In this document: one piece after another, positions 8,307 to 17,739 of the stretch
Numbering within the stretch: the first letter of the stretch is position 1
Layout: each line of letters starts with the position of its first letter
Assembly (NCBI GenBank): GCA_017592665.1
Contig: JAGFNW010000014.1
Location: 124,001 to 188,000, forward strand
DNA from: Streptosporangiaceae bacterium NEAU-GS5
Lineage (GTDB): Bacteria > Actinomycetota > Actinomycetes > Streptosporangiales > Streptosporangiaceae
Direction of reading: 5' to 3'
Length of the DNA: 64,000 nt
Program-made: the position numbers and the translations under genes
The notes under the pieces: model-generated
The model's database searches: none
What the model was told of the DNA's origin: nothing
Seen by the model: the letters and a program-made list of their open reading frames with translations, nothing else

Positions 8307-11300
8307 GTGAGATTCGAGATCCGGGTTCTCGGACAGATCGAGGTGGTGGCCGACGGCGTCGTACGGCCACTGCATCCCCAGTCGGCCAAGGCGCTCTCCC
8401 TGCTCGTCGCCGCCGGGCGGCCGGTGTCGAGGAGCGCTCTCACCGAGGCGTTGTGGGAGCCCAGCGAGATCCCGGCGAGTGACGGGATCGCGCCGCTGAT
8501 CTCCCGCATCAAGGCCGCCCTGGCCGGCAGTGGGGTGAGTGTCGGTTCCAAACGCGGTTCCGGCACGTACGCGCTGGACGGCGATCCGCGCGAACTGGTG
8601 GACGCCTACCGGTTCGAGCGCGCCGTCGACGAGGCCGTGACCTCGCTTCGCGCCGGCGACGACGAAGGGGCGTTCGCCGCCCTTTCGGCCGCCGCCGCGC
8701 AGTGGCGGGGCAGGCCGTACGCGCTGTGGGGGGACGACCCTCCGGCCGCCTGCGGCGATCACGCCCGCCGCCTGGAGGCGGCGCGCGTCCGGCTGGTCCG
8801 GCACGTCGCCGAGATCGGCCTGCGGCTCGCCCGCTACGACGAGGCGACCGCGCTGCTCGCCGGTCCCGCCGGGGCCGGGCAGGGCGACGACGACCACGTG
8901 TGGCTGCTGGGCTTTCTGCGTACGCTGCGCGACGAGGGCTCGAGCTCGGCCGAGGAGGCCATCGAGCGCCGCCGCCAGCTGACGGGCACCTACGGCGGGA
9001 TCCTCGACCGGGCGCTCAAGCTGCAGAAACTGCACGACGACGGGATCGAGGTGCACCGCCCGCCCGACGGCATGGATCAGGACGTCCGCCAGCCCGAGGT
9101 CCCGGAGACCATGGTCGGCCGCGACGACGACCTCAGGGCGCTGCTCACGCTGCGCGAGCGGCTGCCCGGCCTGGTCGCCGTCGAGGGCGCGGCGGGCGCG
9201 GGAAAGAGCCGGTTGCTGGCCGAGCTCGCCCGGCGATCGGCGATCATCCGGCCGCACACGGTCGTGGTGAGCTGCCAGGCCGGCGGCGAGCTGCAGCCGT
9301 GGCGGGCCCTGACCGGCATCCTCTACGCGCGGCTGCAGCGCGACCCGACCACGGGCGACGACCCGCTGGACGACCGCACCAGCCACGGCACGCTCAACGA
9401 CTTCACCTCGGCCATGCCGGGATCGACGGCGGCCGAGGGTCACGAGCGGCTGCTGACGCTGCTGGCCGGCCTGATCCGCTGGGCCAGCCGCGGCGGCGGC
9501 CTGATCATCGCGTTCGACAACGCCGAGCTGCTCAGCAGCCAGGCCTGCGACCTGCTGCGCGAGGTCCGAAGGGAGCTGGGCGACCTGCCGGTCGGCTTCG
9601 TGCTGGCCGGCCGCCCCGAGCCCAAGGCCCCCTGGTGGCAGATCCGCGAGGTGGTGCGCACCCTGTGGCCGCTCGACTCGCCGGACGTGCGCGCCTGGCT
9701 GGGCGAGGTCTGGGGGCGCGAGCCGACCGACGCCGAGGTGTCGGCCGCGATCCGGCTGACCGGTGGCCTGCCGCGCCGCCTCTGCGAGGTGCGCGAGGCG
9801 GGCGGCGACCTCTACCTGCTGCCCGACCCCACCCGGCGGCCCGGCCCCGTGCCGCCCTGGCTCGCCGCGGCCGCGATCACCTGCGGTGGCGGCGACATCG
9901 ACGCCGAGCTCGTGGCCGCCATGCTCGGGATCGACCCGGCCGAGGCCGACCGGCAGCTCGGCGCGGCCGTGGCCAGCCGGGCCGTGCTGACCCACGGCGG
10001 CGGCCTGCGGTTCCGCTACGAGCTGTGGCGCGAAGACGTGCTGAACGCGCTCGCCGCCGACCCCGGCCTCGCCAGGCGGCTGAACCGCAAGGCCTTCGAG
10101 GTCCTCGACTATCGGCTGCGCATCGCCGAGCGGGTGACGGCCGACCTGCCGGTCCGGATGGCCGAGCACGCCCGCGCGGCCGGATCGGAGATGCCCGAGG
10201 AGCGGGTGGCCACCGCCTATCTCGCCGCCGCGCGCGCCGAGCAGGCCGCCTTCGCCAACGCCTCGGCCGAGAGCTGGGCCAGGCACGGCCTCCGGATGCG
10301 GTGCAGCCAGGCCACCCACTTCGGGTTGCTCATGGTCCTCGGCGACGCCCAGGGCGGCCAGGGCGACATGCACGCGGCCGGCGAGTGCTACCAGGAGGCC
10401 TACGACGTGGCGGCCGACCTGCCGCTGCTCCGCGCCCAGGCCGCCGTCCGGCTGGCCCGCCGCTGGTCCGACCCCGGCCAGCTCGACCAGCAGATCCTGA
10501 TGCTGCTCGACCAGGCGCTCGACGGGCTGGACGGGCTCGCCGACGACACGGCCACCGACCTCCGGGCCCAGCTCAGCGGGCATCTGGCGCACAAGGCCAC
10601 GATGGCCGTCAGCCCCGACCTGCTCACCGGGCGCAGCCGGCAGGGTCCCGAGCTGGCCCGCCGGACCTTGCGCGAGCTCCGGCCGGACGCGCCCGCCGAG
10701 GTCCGGTGCGAGGTGCTGAACGAGTGCCGCTGGGCGCTGTACGACCTCGCGCCGCCGAGCGCGCTGCTCAGCATCGACGAATGGCTGGGGGAGGCGGCCG
10801 CGGACGCCGGATCGGCCTACTTCGACAGCGAGGCGCTGATGGCGCTGGCCCTCGACCAGCTGCGGCTGGGCGTGCTCAACCCGGCCTTCGCCACGATCGA
10901 GAAGCACCGCCGCCAGATCACCCGGCACCCGCGCCCGCTCGGCGATTGGCTCCAGATGACCCTCGACACCCTGCTCGACCTGTGGCGCGGCCGCTTCGAC
11001 CAGGCCGAGGCGCGGCTGTTCGACGAGGCCGACAAGATCGTCTCCGAGCTGGAGACGGCCAACGTGCCGCCCGCCGACACCCTGCGGCAGACCTGGGACG
11101 CCCAGGTCTACTGGCTGTGGCGCGAGCGCGGTGAGTTGGCCCGGATCCAGCAGTCGGACATGGCCGGCCGGATCGAACGGCACGCCTTCTTCCCGATCTG
11201 GCCGGCGGCCATGGCCCTCGCCCTCGCCGAGACCGGCAACCCGGACGAGGCCATGTTCTGGCTCACGGCCCTGTCCGACGGCACGGGCGGGTTCGCGGTG

Positions 11301-11750
11301 TTCCCGCCGCATGGGTGGGGCGTGCCGGCGCTGGCGCTGGTGGCCGAGGCCTGCGGGGCCCTGGACGAGATCGGCGCGACGGGGGAGACGCTCACCGCGA
11401 TCGCCGCGCGCGCGTCGGAGTTACTCGACACGCACGAGCGGGAGATGGCGCTGGCCGGGTGGCCGGCCGTGCTCATGGGACCGGCCGCCCGGTTCGCCGG
11501 AGTGGCCGCCACGGTCGCCGGAGACCTGCCGCTCGCGCTGCGCCGCTTCCAGGTCGCGGCCGACCTTCTCGAAGGGTTCTCGCCGCCGCAGCACGCCCGG
11601 CTCAGGCACGACCACGGGCGCGCCCTGCTGCTGGCCGGCGACATGGAGCAGGGCCTGTCGGCCCTGCGGGTCGCCCAGCGCACGGCCAGGGACAAGGGGA
11701 TGGTGTCGCTGGAGGCGCGGGCGGCCCGCCTGATCGCCGAAAGCGGCTAA
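8307..11750 (+). CDS. BTAD-domain transcriptional regulator with AAA ATPase (large SARP/LAL-like)
   Basis: A 1147-residue regulator. A winged-helix DNA-binding region (residues 1-90) is followed by a bacterial transcriptional activator domain (about 95-245), then an ATPase with Walker A GAAGAGKSR (near 294-302) and LIIAFDNAE as Walker B, then a long helical TPR/MalT-like region to the end. Such proteins activate secondary-metabolism or stress genes, with ATP binding as the switch. The start is GTG at 8307, with only a weak ribosome site. The last 4 bases overlap the convergent oxidoreductase gene. The target is unknown; neighbouring candidates are the lanthipeptide operon and the GTPase pair. 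Confidence 0.87.
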   Translation: MRFEIRVLGQIEVVADGVVRPLHPQSAKALSLLVAAGRPVSRSALTEALWEPSEIPASDGIAPLISRIKAALAGSGVSVGSKRGSGTYALDGDPRELVDAYRFERAVDEAVTSLRAGDDEGAFAALSAAAAQWRGRPYALWGDDPPAACGDHARRLEAARVRLVRHVAEIGLRLARYDEATALLAGPAGAGQGDDDHVWLLGFLRTLRDEGSSSAEEAIERRRQLTGTYGGILDRALKLQKLHDDGIEVHRPPDGMDQDVRQPEVPETMVGRDDDLRALLTLRERLPGLVAVEGAAGAGKSRLLAELARRSAIIRPHTVVVSCQAGGELQPWRALTGILYARLQRDPTTGDDPLDDRTSHGTLNDFTSAMPGSTAAEGHERLLTLLAGLIRWASRGGGLIIAFDNAELLSSQACDLLREVRRELGDLPVGFVLAGRPEPKAPWWQIREVVRTLWPLDSPDVRAWLGEVWGREPTDAEVSAAIRLTGGLPRRLCEVREAGGDLYLLPDPTRRPGPVPPWLAAAAITCGGGDIDAELVAAMLGIDPAEADRQLGAAVASRAVLTHGGGLRFRYELWREDVLNALAADPGLARRLNRKAFEVLDYRLRIAERVTADLPVRMAEHARAAGSEMPEERVATAYLAAARAEQAAFANASAESWARHGLRMRCSQATHFGLLMVLGDAQGGQGDMHAAGECYQEAYDVAADLPLLRAQAAVRLARRWSDPGQLDQQILMLLDQALDGLDGLADDTATDLRAQLSGHLAHKATMAVSPDLLTGRSRQGPELARRTLRELRPDAPAEVRCEVLNECRWALYDLAPPSALLSIDEWLGEAAADAGSAYFDSEALMALALDQLRLGVLNPAFATIEKHRRQITRHPRPLGDWLQMTLDTLLDLWRGRFDQAEARLFDEADKIVSELETANVPPADTLRQTWDAQVYWLWRERGELARIQQSDMAGRIERHAFFPIWPAAMALALAETGNPDEAMFWLTALSDGTGGFAVFPPHGWGVPALALVAEACGALDEIGATGETLTAIAARASELLDTHEREMALAGWPAVLMGPAARFAGVAATVAGDLPLALRRFQVAADLLEGFSPPQHARLRHDHGRALLLAGDMEQGLSALRVAQRTARDKGMVSLEARAARLIAESG

Positions 11751-12889
11751 ACGACGGTGGCGGACACCGTGGCCGACACCGTGGCCGACACCGTGGCCGA
11801 CACCGTGGCGGGCGCTGCGGCGGGGTCGGGCACGCGGGGGATGACCTCGGTCGCGAACAGCTCCATGGCCGCCACGACCTGGCTGTGCGTGCGCCGCCCG
11901 CCGAGGTTGAACCAGCAGATGAAACGCCCGACCGACAGCTCGTCCGCGATCTTGCCGAGCCGCTGGGCGCACTCGTCCGGCGTGCCGAACACCGCACGCG
12001 ACGCGCGCATCTCCTCCAGGGTGAGCGCGTCGATGGCGGCGAGGATGGCGCGGTAGCGCGCCTTCTCGGCCTCCGGCAGGTTGGGCGGCGCGGCCGCCAG
12101 CCCGCCGTTGATCTTGTAGGTGAGCAGCTGCTGATACAGGCTCAGCATGGGCCGGGTGTCCCGGACGACGGCACGCTCGGTCTCGGCCACGTGCACGGGC
12201 AGCAGCAGCGTGATCGCGTCCGGCCCCGGCTCGTGCCCGGCGTCGGACAGCGCCGTCAGGTAGGCGGGCACGATCTGGCGCAGCTGCTCCAGCGGGTTGA
12301 TGTGGGCCGCCAGCAGCACGGGATGGCCGAGGCGCCCGGCCAGCTCGGCCGTTTCCCGGCTGTTGGCCGCGATCCTGATCGGCAGGGCCCGCTGGACCGG
12401 CCGCGGCGCGATGGACAGCGGCCGGTCCACCGGGTGGAAGACCCCGTCGAAGGAGAACGGCTCGCCCCCGAGCGCCGCCTCCAGCAGCCGCAGCCCTTCC
12501 ACCAGGCGGTCGCGGCTCTCGGTGAGCGGCACGCCGAAGCCGTTGAAGTGCACGGCGTCGGCGCCCCTGCCGACGCCGAGCTCGGCCCGCCCGCCGCTCA
12601 GCACGTCGAGCGTGGCCACCTCCTCGGCCACCCGTAACGGGTGGTTCAGCGGCAGCTGCACCACCCCGGTGCCGAGGCGCATGGTCCTGGTGCGCTCGGC
12701 GATGGCCGCGAGCAGCAGCATCGGCGCCGGCATCACCGAGATCTCGCTCAGGAAGTGCTGCTCGACCGGCCACACCGACTCGAAGCCGAGCCGCTCGCCG
12801 TAAACGGCCTGCTCGATCGTGTCGCGGACGCGCAGCGCGGCCGACTGATCCGGCGCGCACGACAACAGAAAATGAAGCCCGAATTTCAC
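11747..12889 (-). CDS. LLM-class flavin-dependent oxidoreductase
   Basis: A 380-residue luciferase-like monooxygenase family protein: MKFGLHF at the start, WPVEQHF, MRLGTGVVQLPLNHPLRVAEEVATLDVLSGGR split over the usual flavin-binding strand, and GRGADAVHFNGFG. The family uses FMN or F420 to oxidise varied substrates; the substrate here is not predictable. I prefer the GTG at 12889 because GGGGGA lies 6 bases upstream; an ATG at 12907 is possible. The C-terminus carries a low-complexity Ala-Thr-Val-Ser tail encoded by a 12-bp tandem repeat and overlaps the end of the BTAD gene by 4 bases. Confidence 0.85.
   Translation of the reverse strand: MKFGLHFLLSCAPDQSAALRVRDTIEQAVYGERLGFESVWPVEQHFLSEISVMPAPMLLLAAIAERTRTMRLGTGVVQLPLNHPLRVAEEVATLDVLSGGRAELGVGRGADAVHFNGFGVPLTESRDRLVEGLRLLEAALGGEPFSFDGVFHPVDRPLSIAPRPVQRALPIRIAANSRETAELAGRLGHPVLLAAHINPLEQLRQIVPAYLTALSDAGHEPGPDAITLLLPVHVAETERAVVRDTRPMLSLYQQLLTYKINGGLAAAPPNLPEAEKARYRAILAAIDALTLEEMRASRAVFGTPDECAQRLGKIADELSVGRFICWFNLGGRRTHSQVVAAMELFATEVIPRVPDPAAAPATVSATVSATVSATVSATVV
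11757..11810. repeat. 12-bp tandem repeat in the tail of the LLM oxidoreductase gene
   Basis: Four and a half copies of GTGGCCGACACC (the first copy has one change) at 11757-11810. They encode the (ATVS)n tail of the minus-strand protein in frame. The period is a multiple of three, so copy-number change would lengthen or shorten the tail without a frameshift. Confidence 0.92.
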
Positions 12890-12986
12890 TGTGGTTCCCC
12901 CGCTCATATGGAGCCCTTATGGGCCCCATGCAGTAGAACATTCAGTGAACGGCCGTTCCAGGCACATTTACGTGATATCGGGGCGT

Positions 12987-14141
12987 CTATCCCTTGTAGT
13001 TGAACACCTGGCGCAGGGTGTGCCGCACCTCGACCAGGTCGCGCTGGTCGGCCATCACCTGGTCGATCGGCTTGTACGCCTCGGGGTGCTCGTCGACCAG
13101 CGACGCCGCCCGGTCGGCGTTCCACGTGCGGCCGGCCATGGCCGCACGCAGCGAGTCGGCGCTCAGGCTCCGCTTGGCCTGCCCGCGCGACATCCGGCGC
13201 CCCGCGCCGTGCGAGCACGAGTTGTACGAGGCCGGGTTGCCGAGGCCGCGCACGATGTACGACCGGGTGCCCATCGATCCCGGAATGACGCCCTCGTCGC
13301 CGGAGTCGGCCTTGATGGCGCCCTTCCTGGTGATCCACAGGTCCTTGTCCTGATGCCGCTCCAACTGCGTGAAGTTGTGGTGGCAGTTGATCGTGCGGAC
13401 CCGCCGGCCCGAGCCGGCGACCTGGAACAGCGCCCGGCCGAGCACGGCGTCCATCCGGGCGCGCGAGGCCAGCGCGTACCGCTGAGCCCACAGCATGTCC
13501 TCGATGTACGCCTCGAACTCGGGGGTCCCCTGGACGAAGTAGGCCAGGTCGGGATCCTCAAGCCCGATCATCTGCCGGCGCATGAGCCGCTTGGCGCCCT
13601 CGATGTGCCGCGAGGCCAGCTGGTTGCCGATGCCACGCGATCCCGAGTGCAGCACGGTCCAGACCCGGTCGCGCTCGTCCAGGCAGACCTCGACGAAGTG
13701 GTTGCCCGATCCGAGCGTTCCGAACTGGGCGGAGGTCGTCTTCTCCTGCTTGGGCGACAGCTGCGTGCGCGGGCGGCCGAGATCGTCCAGCGCCCGGTCG
13801 AGCGACGCGTCGTCGTGGCCCTTGCCGACGCCCGCCGGAATCCGCCGCTCCACGAGCGGCATCAGCGCGTCGAGGCTGTCGGGCAGGTCGGCCGCGGTCA
13901 GCGTGGTCTCGGTGGCGATCATGCCGCAGCCGATGTCGACGCCGACGGCGGCGGGGATGATCGCGTTCTCGGTGGGAATGACGGAACCGACGGTCGCGCC
14001 GATGCCGATATGGGCGTCGGGCATCAGGGCGACGTGCCCGGCCACGAATGGCAGCCGGGCGGTGCGCGCGGCCTGCAAAATCGTTCCGTCGTCGATCTCG
14101 CTGGCCCACGACACCAGATTGTGCGCGGGCTGGTAAGGCAT
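12987..14141 (-). CDS. rtcB: RtcB-family RNA ligase
   Basis: A 384-residue RtcB protein, the GTP- and metal-dependent ligase that joins 2',3'-cyclic phosphate or 3'-phosphate to 5'-OH RNA ends. Seen: MPDAHIGIGATVGS, GVDIGCGM, the metal-binding GSGNHFVEV, the HNF block, and HGAGRRMSR with the histidine that becomes guanylylated. Length is typical of the short bacterial type. AAGGAG sits 6 bases before the second of two adjacent ATGs, hence 14141. No archease, RtcA or RtcR gene lies next to it, so it looks like a single-gene RNA repair unit. Confidence 0.93.
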   Translation of the reverse strand: MPYQPAHNLVSWASEIDDGTILQAARTARLPFVAGHVALMPDAHIGIGATVGSVIPTENAIIPAAVGVDIGCGMIATETTLTAADLPDSLDALMPLVERRIPAGVGKGHDDASLDRALDDLGRPRTQLSPKQEKTTSAQFGTLGSGNHFVEVCLDERDRVWTVLHSGSRGIGNQLASRHIEGAKRLMRRQMIGLEDPDLAYFVQGTPEFEAYIEDMLWAQRYALASRARMDAVLGRALFQVAGSGRRVRTINCHHNFTQLERHQDKDLWITRKGAIKADSGDEGVIPGSMGTRSYIVRGLGNPASYNSCSHGAGRRMSRGQAKRSLSADSLRAAMAGRTWNADRAASLVDEHPEAYKPIDQVMADQRDLVEVRHTLRQVFNYKG

Positions 14142-14209
14142 CATGATCTCCTTCGTTCGAGATCAGTATGCCCAGCGCCCCTGCCGGATCCCCACCGATT
14201 TATCCGCAC

Positions 14210-14569
14210 CTAGCCGGAGATGGCGGTGTATTGGAGGGAGGCCAGCCGCCACTGACCCTCGGCGCGGATCCAGACCTGCGTGACGCGGAACAGGCCATCG
14301 ATGACCTGCCCCTTGAAGACGCACCGGGACTCCTGGACCTCCCAGCGGAGCGCGGTGTCGCCGTGCGACTGCCTCTCCACCTCCCGGGACTCCAGGCGCA
14401 CCTGCTGGTAGTCGCTGTCCTTGTGGGTGCGGATCCACTCGTCCCGGTCGATGAAGAAGCCCTTGGGGCCGATGATCCGGCAATCCTCGGCGACCACGCT
14501 GGTCAGCACTCCGGCGTCGCCGCGCAGCAGCGCCGCGTGGAACTCTTCCTGAATGGCGTGAAGCGACAT
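14210..14569 (-). CDS. NTF2-like/DUF4440 protein
   Basis: A 119-residue SnoaL/DUF4440-type cone-fold protein (HAIQEEFHAALLRGDAGVLTSVVAEDC, then beta strands ending QWRLASLQYTAISG). Members are small isomerases, hydrolases or ligand binders. The ATG at 14569 is preceded by AAGGG; a TTG nine bases upstream is also open. It follows the SDR gene by 31 bases in one operon controlled from the divergent TetR promoter region. Confidence 0.8.
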   Translation of the reverse strand: MSLHAIQEEFHAALLRGDAGVLTSVVAEDCRIIGPKGFFIDRDEWIRTHKDSDYQQVRLESREVERQSHGDTALRWEVQESRCVFKGQVIDGLFRVTQVWIRAEGQWRLASLQYTAISG

Positions 14570-14600
14570 TTCGCTCAATTCCCTTCTGATTCCTTCTGAT

Positions 14601-15359
14601 TCAGACGAGCACGGCTCCGCCGGCGACGTCGACCACGACCCCGGTGATCCAGGCCGAGTCGTCGCAGGCGAGGAACAGCGCGGCCCTGGCCACGTCTTCG
14701 GAGGTGCCGAGGCGGCGCAGCGGGTGGGCCTCGACCAGCGCTTCCTGGGTCGCGGGCGGGATGGATCCCTGGTTGACCTCGGTGAGAATGATCTCGGGCG
14801 CGATGCAGTTGGCCCTGATCCCGTACGGCCCGGCCTGCGCGGCCAGCTCCTTGGTGAGCAGCTCGACCCCGGCCTTGGCCGCGGCGTATCCCATGGGGGA
14901 GCCGGGGTGGGCGCGGCGCGCGGCGGCCGACGACATGGTGATGACGACGCCCGAGCCGCGCTCCTTCATGCCGGGCAGCACGCTCTTGATCGTCAGGAAC
15001 GTGGCGGTCAGATTGCCGTCGATCGACGCCCGCCAGTCATCCTCGGTGATCTGCTCGAGCGGCGCCGGCCTGGCCGGGCTGCCGCCCGCGTTGGCGACCA
15101 GGATGTCGATCGGGCCCAGCCACTGCTCCACCTCGCCGCGCATCCGCTCGATCTCGGCGAGGCTCGTGATGTCGGCCGCGACCTGGATCGCCTGGCCGCC
15201 CATGCGCTCGATGTCGGCGAGGACCTTCGCCATCGCCGCGGTGTCGCGGCCGTGCACCACGACCTTCGCGCCGTGGCGGGCGAACTCGCGGGCGATCTCC
15301 GCCCCTATCCCGCGCGAGCTGCCGGTCACGAGGGCCACCTTGTTCTTCAGATCGCTCAT
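14601..15359 (-). CDS. SDR-family NAD(P)-dependent oxidoreductase
   Basis: A 252-residue short-chain dehydrogenase/reductase. TGSSRGIGAE is the dinucleotide loop, NAGG follows, the catalytic set is Ser in TMSSAAARR with Tyr and Lys in YAAAKAG, and the ITGVVVDVAGG end is typical. I chose the ATG at 15359, five bases after GGAG; two GTG codons just upstream extend the frame. It is divergent from a TetR regulator across 63 bases, which suggests regulation by that protein and a substrate or product as inducer. The substrate is unknown. Confidence 0.9.
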   Translation of the reverse strand: MSDLKNKVALVTGSSRGIGAEIAREFARHGAKVVVHGRDTAAMAKVLADIERMGGQAIQVAADITSLAEIERMRGEVEQWLGPIDILVANAGGSPARPAPLEQITEDDWRASIDGNLTATFLTIKSVLPGMKERGSGVVITMSSAAARRAHPGSPMGYAAAKAGVELLTKELAAQAGPYGIRANCIAPEIILTEVNQGSIPPATQEALVEAHPLRRLGTSEDVARAALFLACDDSAWITGVVVDVAGGAVLV

Positions 15360-15375
15360 CACCACTCCAATCTTC

Positions 15376-15416
15376 TAGTGACACTATTCTTAGGGTCACT
15401 CTAACATTGCTATAGT
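15376..15416. promoter_or_regulatory. TetR-type operator and divergent promoter
   Basis: TAGTGACACTA (15376-15386) is an 11-base perfect palindrome, and AGTGAC/GTCACT (15377-15382, 15395-15400) forms a larger inverted repeat. TATAGT at 15411-15416 is a good -10 box only 6 bases before the regulator's ATG, so that mRNA is probably leaderless. The layout is that of a self-regulated TetR divergon; binding is inferred. Confidence 0.6.
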
Positions 15417-15422
15417 GGTGTC

Positions 15423-16082
15423 ATGCAAGCAGAGCCTGGGCTGCGTGAACGCAAGAAGCGGCAGACCCGGCAGGCGATCGAGGCCGCCGCGTTCACGCTG
15501 TTCGCCGACCGGGGCTTCGACGCCGTGACCGTGGCCGAGGTGGCGCGCGGCGCCGACGTGTCCGAGGCGACCGTGTTCAACTACTTCCCGACCAAGGAAG
15601 ACCTGGTCTACGGCCGCCTGGAGGAGCTCGAGGCCGCCCTGATCCAGGCCATCCGCGACCGCGGGCCCGGCCAGTCGATCACCGCCGCCTTCGGCCGCTT
15701 CCTTCTCGGGCGGCAGGGCGCCCTCGGCGACGACGACCCGCGATCGCGCGACCGCCTCACCGCCATCAGCCGGATCATCGCCGGCAGCGCGTCCCTGCAG
15801 GCCCGCGAACGCCACGTCTACGACCGCTACACGCGCGGCCTGGCCGCCCTCATCGCCGAGGAGCGATCGGCCGACCCCGGCGACGTCGAGCCCTGGGTCG
15901 TCGCCAACGCCGTCATCGGCGTCCACCGCGGCCTGGTCGAATACGTCCGCGGGCGGGTGCTCGCCGGAGAGAGCGGCCCCGCCCTGGCCCAGGCCGTACG
16001 CGCGCAGGCCGGCCGGGCCCTCGCCGTCCTCGACCACGGCCTGGCACGCTATCCTGCCGCCGCCCGGCCCCCCACCGCATAA
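15423..16082 (+). CDS. TetR/AcrR-family transcriptional regulator
   Basis: A 219-residue regulator. The N-terminal helix-turn-helix is clear (RQAIEAAAFTLFADRGFDAVTVAEVARGADVSEATVFNYFPTKEDL over residues 15-60), followed by a helical ligand-binding domain. It probably represses itself and the divergent SDR/NTF2 operon through the palindromes in the 63-base gap. There is no ribosome site before the ATG, in keeping with leaderless translation from the -10 box at 15411. Confidence 0.9.
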   Translation: MQAEPGLRERKKRQTRQAIEAAAFTLFADRGFDAVTVAEVARGADVSEATVFNYFPTKEDLVYGRLEELEAALIQAIRDRGPGQSITAAFGRFLLGRQGALGDDDPRSRDRLTAISRIIAGSASLQARERHVYDRYTRGLAALIAEERSADPGDVEPWVVANAVIGVHRGLVEYVRGRVLAGESGPALAQAVRAQAGRALAVLDHGLARYPAAARPPTA

Positions 16083-16090
16083 TCGTTGCC

Positions 16091-16660
16091 ATGCGCGTGG
16101 GGATCGCCCATCACTTCGGCTGGGCCGTGGCGGTCACGGCGTCGGCCGGCCACCAGGTCGCCGATCGCCGCCGGATCGAGCTGATCGAGCCCGGTGTGCC
16201 GGCCGCGCCCATCCACCACGACGGCAAGCCCCTCGACGACGCGGGGGCCGCCGCGCTCGTGGCCACCGTGCGGGCGTCGGCGGCCCGGGTGACGGCCGGC
16301 GCGCTGGATCACCTCGCGTCCCAATTGCCGGAGCCGATCGTCTCGATGTCGGTGCGCGCCTGGCCGCTCGACTTCCCCGGCGACATCGCGGTCCAGCGCC
16401 GCGTGCCTTATGAGGCCCGGGCCGACTCCGTCATGTACCTCCAGGTCCTCGCCGAGGTCGCGCACGAACGGGGCTGGATCGTGCACGTCTACGACGCCAA
16501 GGACGTGGAGCGCCAAGCGGCCGCGATCTTGGCGGGACGCGCCGACGAGGTCCTGCGCGGCCCCGGGCGACGGCTCGGCCCGCCCTGGACGAAGGACCAC
16601 CGGATGGCCCTCGCCGCCACGGTCGTGGCCGCCGCACGCCCCGTCACCCATGGGGCTTAA
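16091..16660 (+). CDS. Conserved hypothetical protein
   Basis: A 189-residue protein that starts MRVGIAHHFGWAVAVTASAG and continues with RRIELIEPGVPAAPIHH, a pattern I associate with conserved actinobacterial proteins of unknown role. There is no signal peptide or membrane segment, and the fold looks alpha/beta. It starts 8 bases after the TetR stop and could be co-transcribed. No function is claimed. Confidence 0.7.
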   Translation: MRVGIAHHFGWAVAVTASAGHQVADRRRIELIEPGVPAAPIHHDGKPLDDAGAAALVATVRASAARVTAGALDHLASQLPEPIVSMSVRAWPLDFPGDIAVQRRVPYEARADSVMYLQVLAEVAHERGWIVHVYDAKDVERQAAAILAGRADEVLRGPGRRLGPPWTKDHRMALAATVVAAARPVTHGA

Positions 16661-16753
16661 GTCGTGTCTGATACTCCCTAGGCGCGGTGCCGCTTTGGTG
16701 CGTGGTTATGGCAGGGCATAGTGTGGGGTTTCGGAACTGATGGAGGCCATGTC

Positions 16754-17737
16754 TTGCTGGTCGACACGTTTGGGCGGGTAGCAACGGACCTGCGGGTTTC
16801 GCTGACGGATCGCTGTAACCTGCGGTGCGCTTACTGCATGCCGCCCGAGGGCCTCGACTGGCTGCCCAAACCCGACCTGCTCACGGCCGACGAGATCGTC
16901 CGGCTCGTGGGCATCGGCGTGGAGCGGCTCGGCATCCGCGAGGTGCGCTACACGGGCGGCGAGCCGCTGCTGCGCCGCGAGATCGTCGAAATCGTGGCCC
17001 GCACGTCCGCGACCGGCGCGGAGCTGTCGCTCACCACCAACGGCATCGGCCTCGCCCGGCTGGCCGAGCCGCTCGCCGAGGCGGGGCTGCGCCGGGTCAA
17101 CGTCTCCCTCGACACGATCGACCGCGACACGTTCATCCGGCTCGCCCACCGCGACCGGCTGGACGACGTGCTGGCGGGTCTTGTGGCGGCCGCCCGGGCC
17201 GGGCTCACCCCCGTCAAGGTCAACGCGGTGCTCATGCGCGGCATCAACGACCACGAGGCCGTGCCGCTGCTGCGCCACTGCCTCGAGCACGGCTACGAGT
17301 TGCGGTTCATCGAGCAGATGCCGCTCGACGCCCAGCACGGCTGGCGGCGTGAGGGCATGATCACGGCCGACGAGATCCTCGCCCTGCTGAAGGAGGGCTT
17401 CGACCTCGCCGAAGACGACCCGGAGGCCCGTGGCAGCGCCCCCGCCGAGCGTTTCCTCGTCGACGGCGGCCCGGCGGTGGTCGGTGTGATCGGCTCGGTC
17501 ACCCGGCCGTTCTGCGGCTCCTGCGATCGGGTGCGGCTCACGGCCGACGGCCAGATCCGCAACTGCCTGTTCGCGACCGAGGAGTCCGACCTCCGGGCGG
17601 CGCTTCGGGGCGGCGCGTCCGACGAGGAGCTGGCCGAGCGGTGGATCGCGGCCGTGCGCGGAAAGAAGGCCGGTCACGGCATCGATGACCCGTCGTTCCT
17701 GCAGCCGGCTCGTCCCATGTCCGCCATCGGCGGCTGA
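16754..17737 (+). CDS. moaA: GTP 3',8-cyclase MoaA
   Basis: A 327-residue radical SAM enzyme that turns GTP into 3',8-cyclo-GTP, the first step of molybdenum cofactor synthesis. The SAM cluster motif CNLRCAYC gives Cys21, Cys25 and Cys28; YTGGEPLLR follows; the C-terminal second cluster has [18 protein letters not shown]; and the chain ends in the conserved Gly-Gly. The TTG at 16754 is chosen because GGAGG lies exactly 7 bases upstream; a GTG at 16721 would add a poor extension. First gene of a moaA-mobA-DUF6457 operon. Confidence 0.95.
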   Translation: MLVDTFGRVATDLRVSLTDRCNLRCAYCMPPEGLDWLPKPDLLTADEIVRLVGIGVERLGIREVRYTGGEPLLRREIVEIVARTSATGAELSLTTNGIGLARLAEPLAEAGLRRVNVSLDTIDRDTFIRLAHRDRLDDVLAGLVAAARAGLTPVKVNAVLMRGINDHEAVPLLRHCLEHGYELRFIEQMPLDAQHGWRREGMITADEILALLKEGFDLAEDDPEARGSAPAERFLVDGGPAVVGVIGSVTRPFCGSCDRVRLTADGQIRNCLFATEESDLRAALRGGASDEELAERWIAAVRGKKAGHGIDDPSFLQPARPMSAIGG

Positions 17738-17739
17738 CC

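Noticed and set aside
8076-11312. 1078-residue open frame opposite the BTAD regulator
   Set aside because: Antisense artefact: no motif, and the plus strand encodes clear DNA-binding, BTAD and Walker motifs.
16661-16753. Molybdenum cofactor riboswitch before moaA
   Set aside because: The leader is under 100 bases and shows no multi-stem structure like that class.
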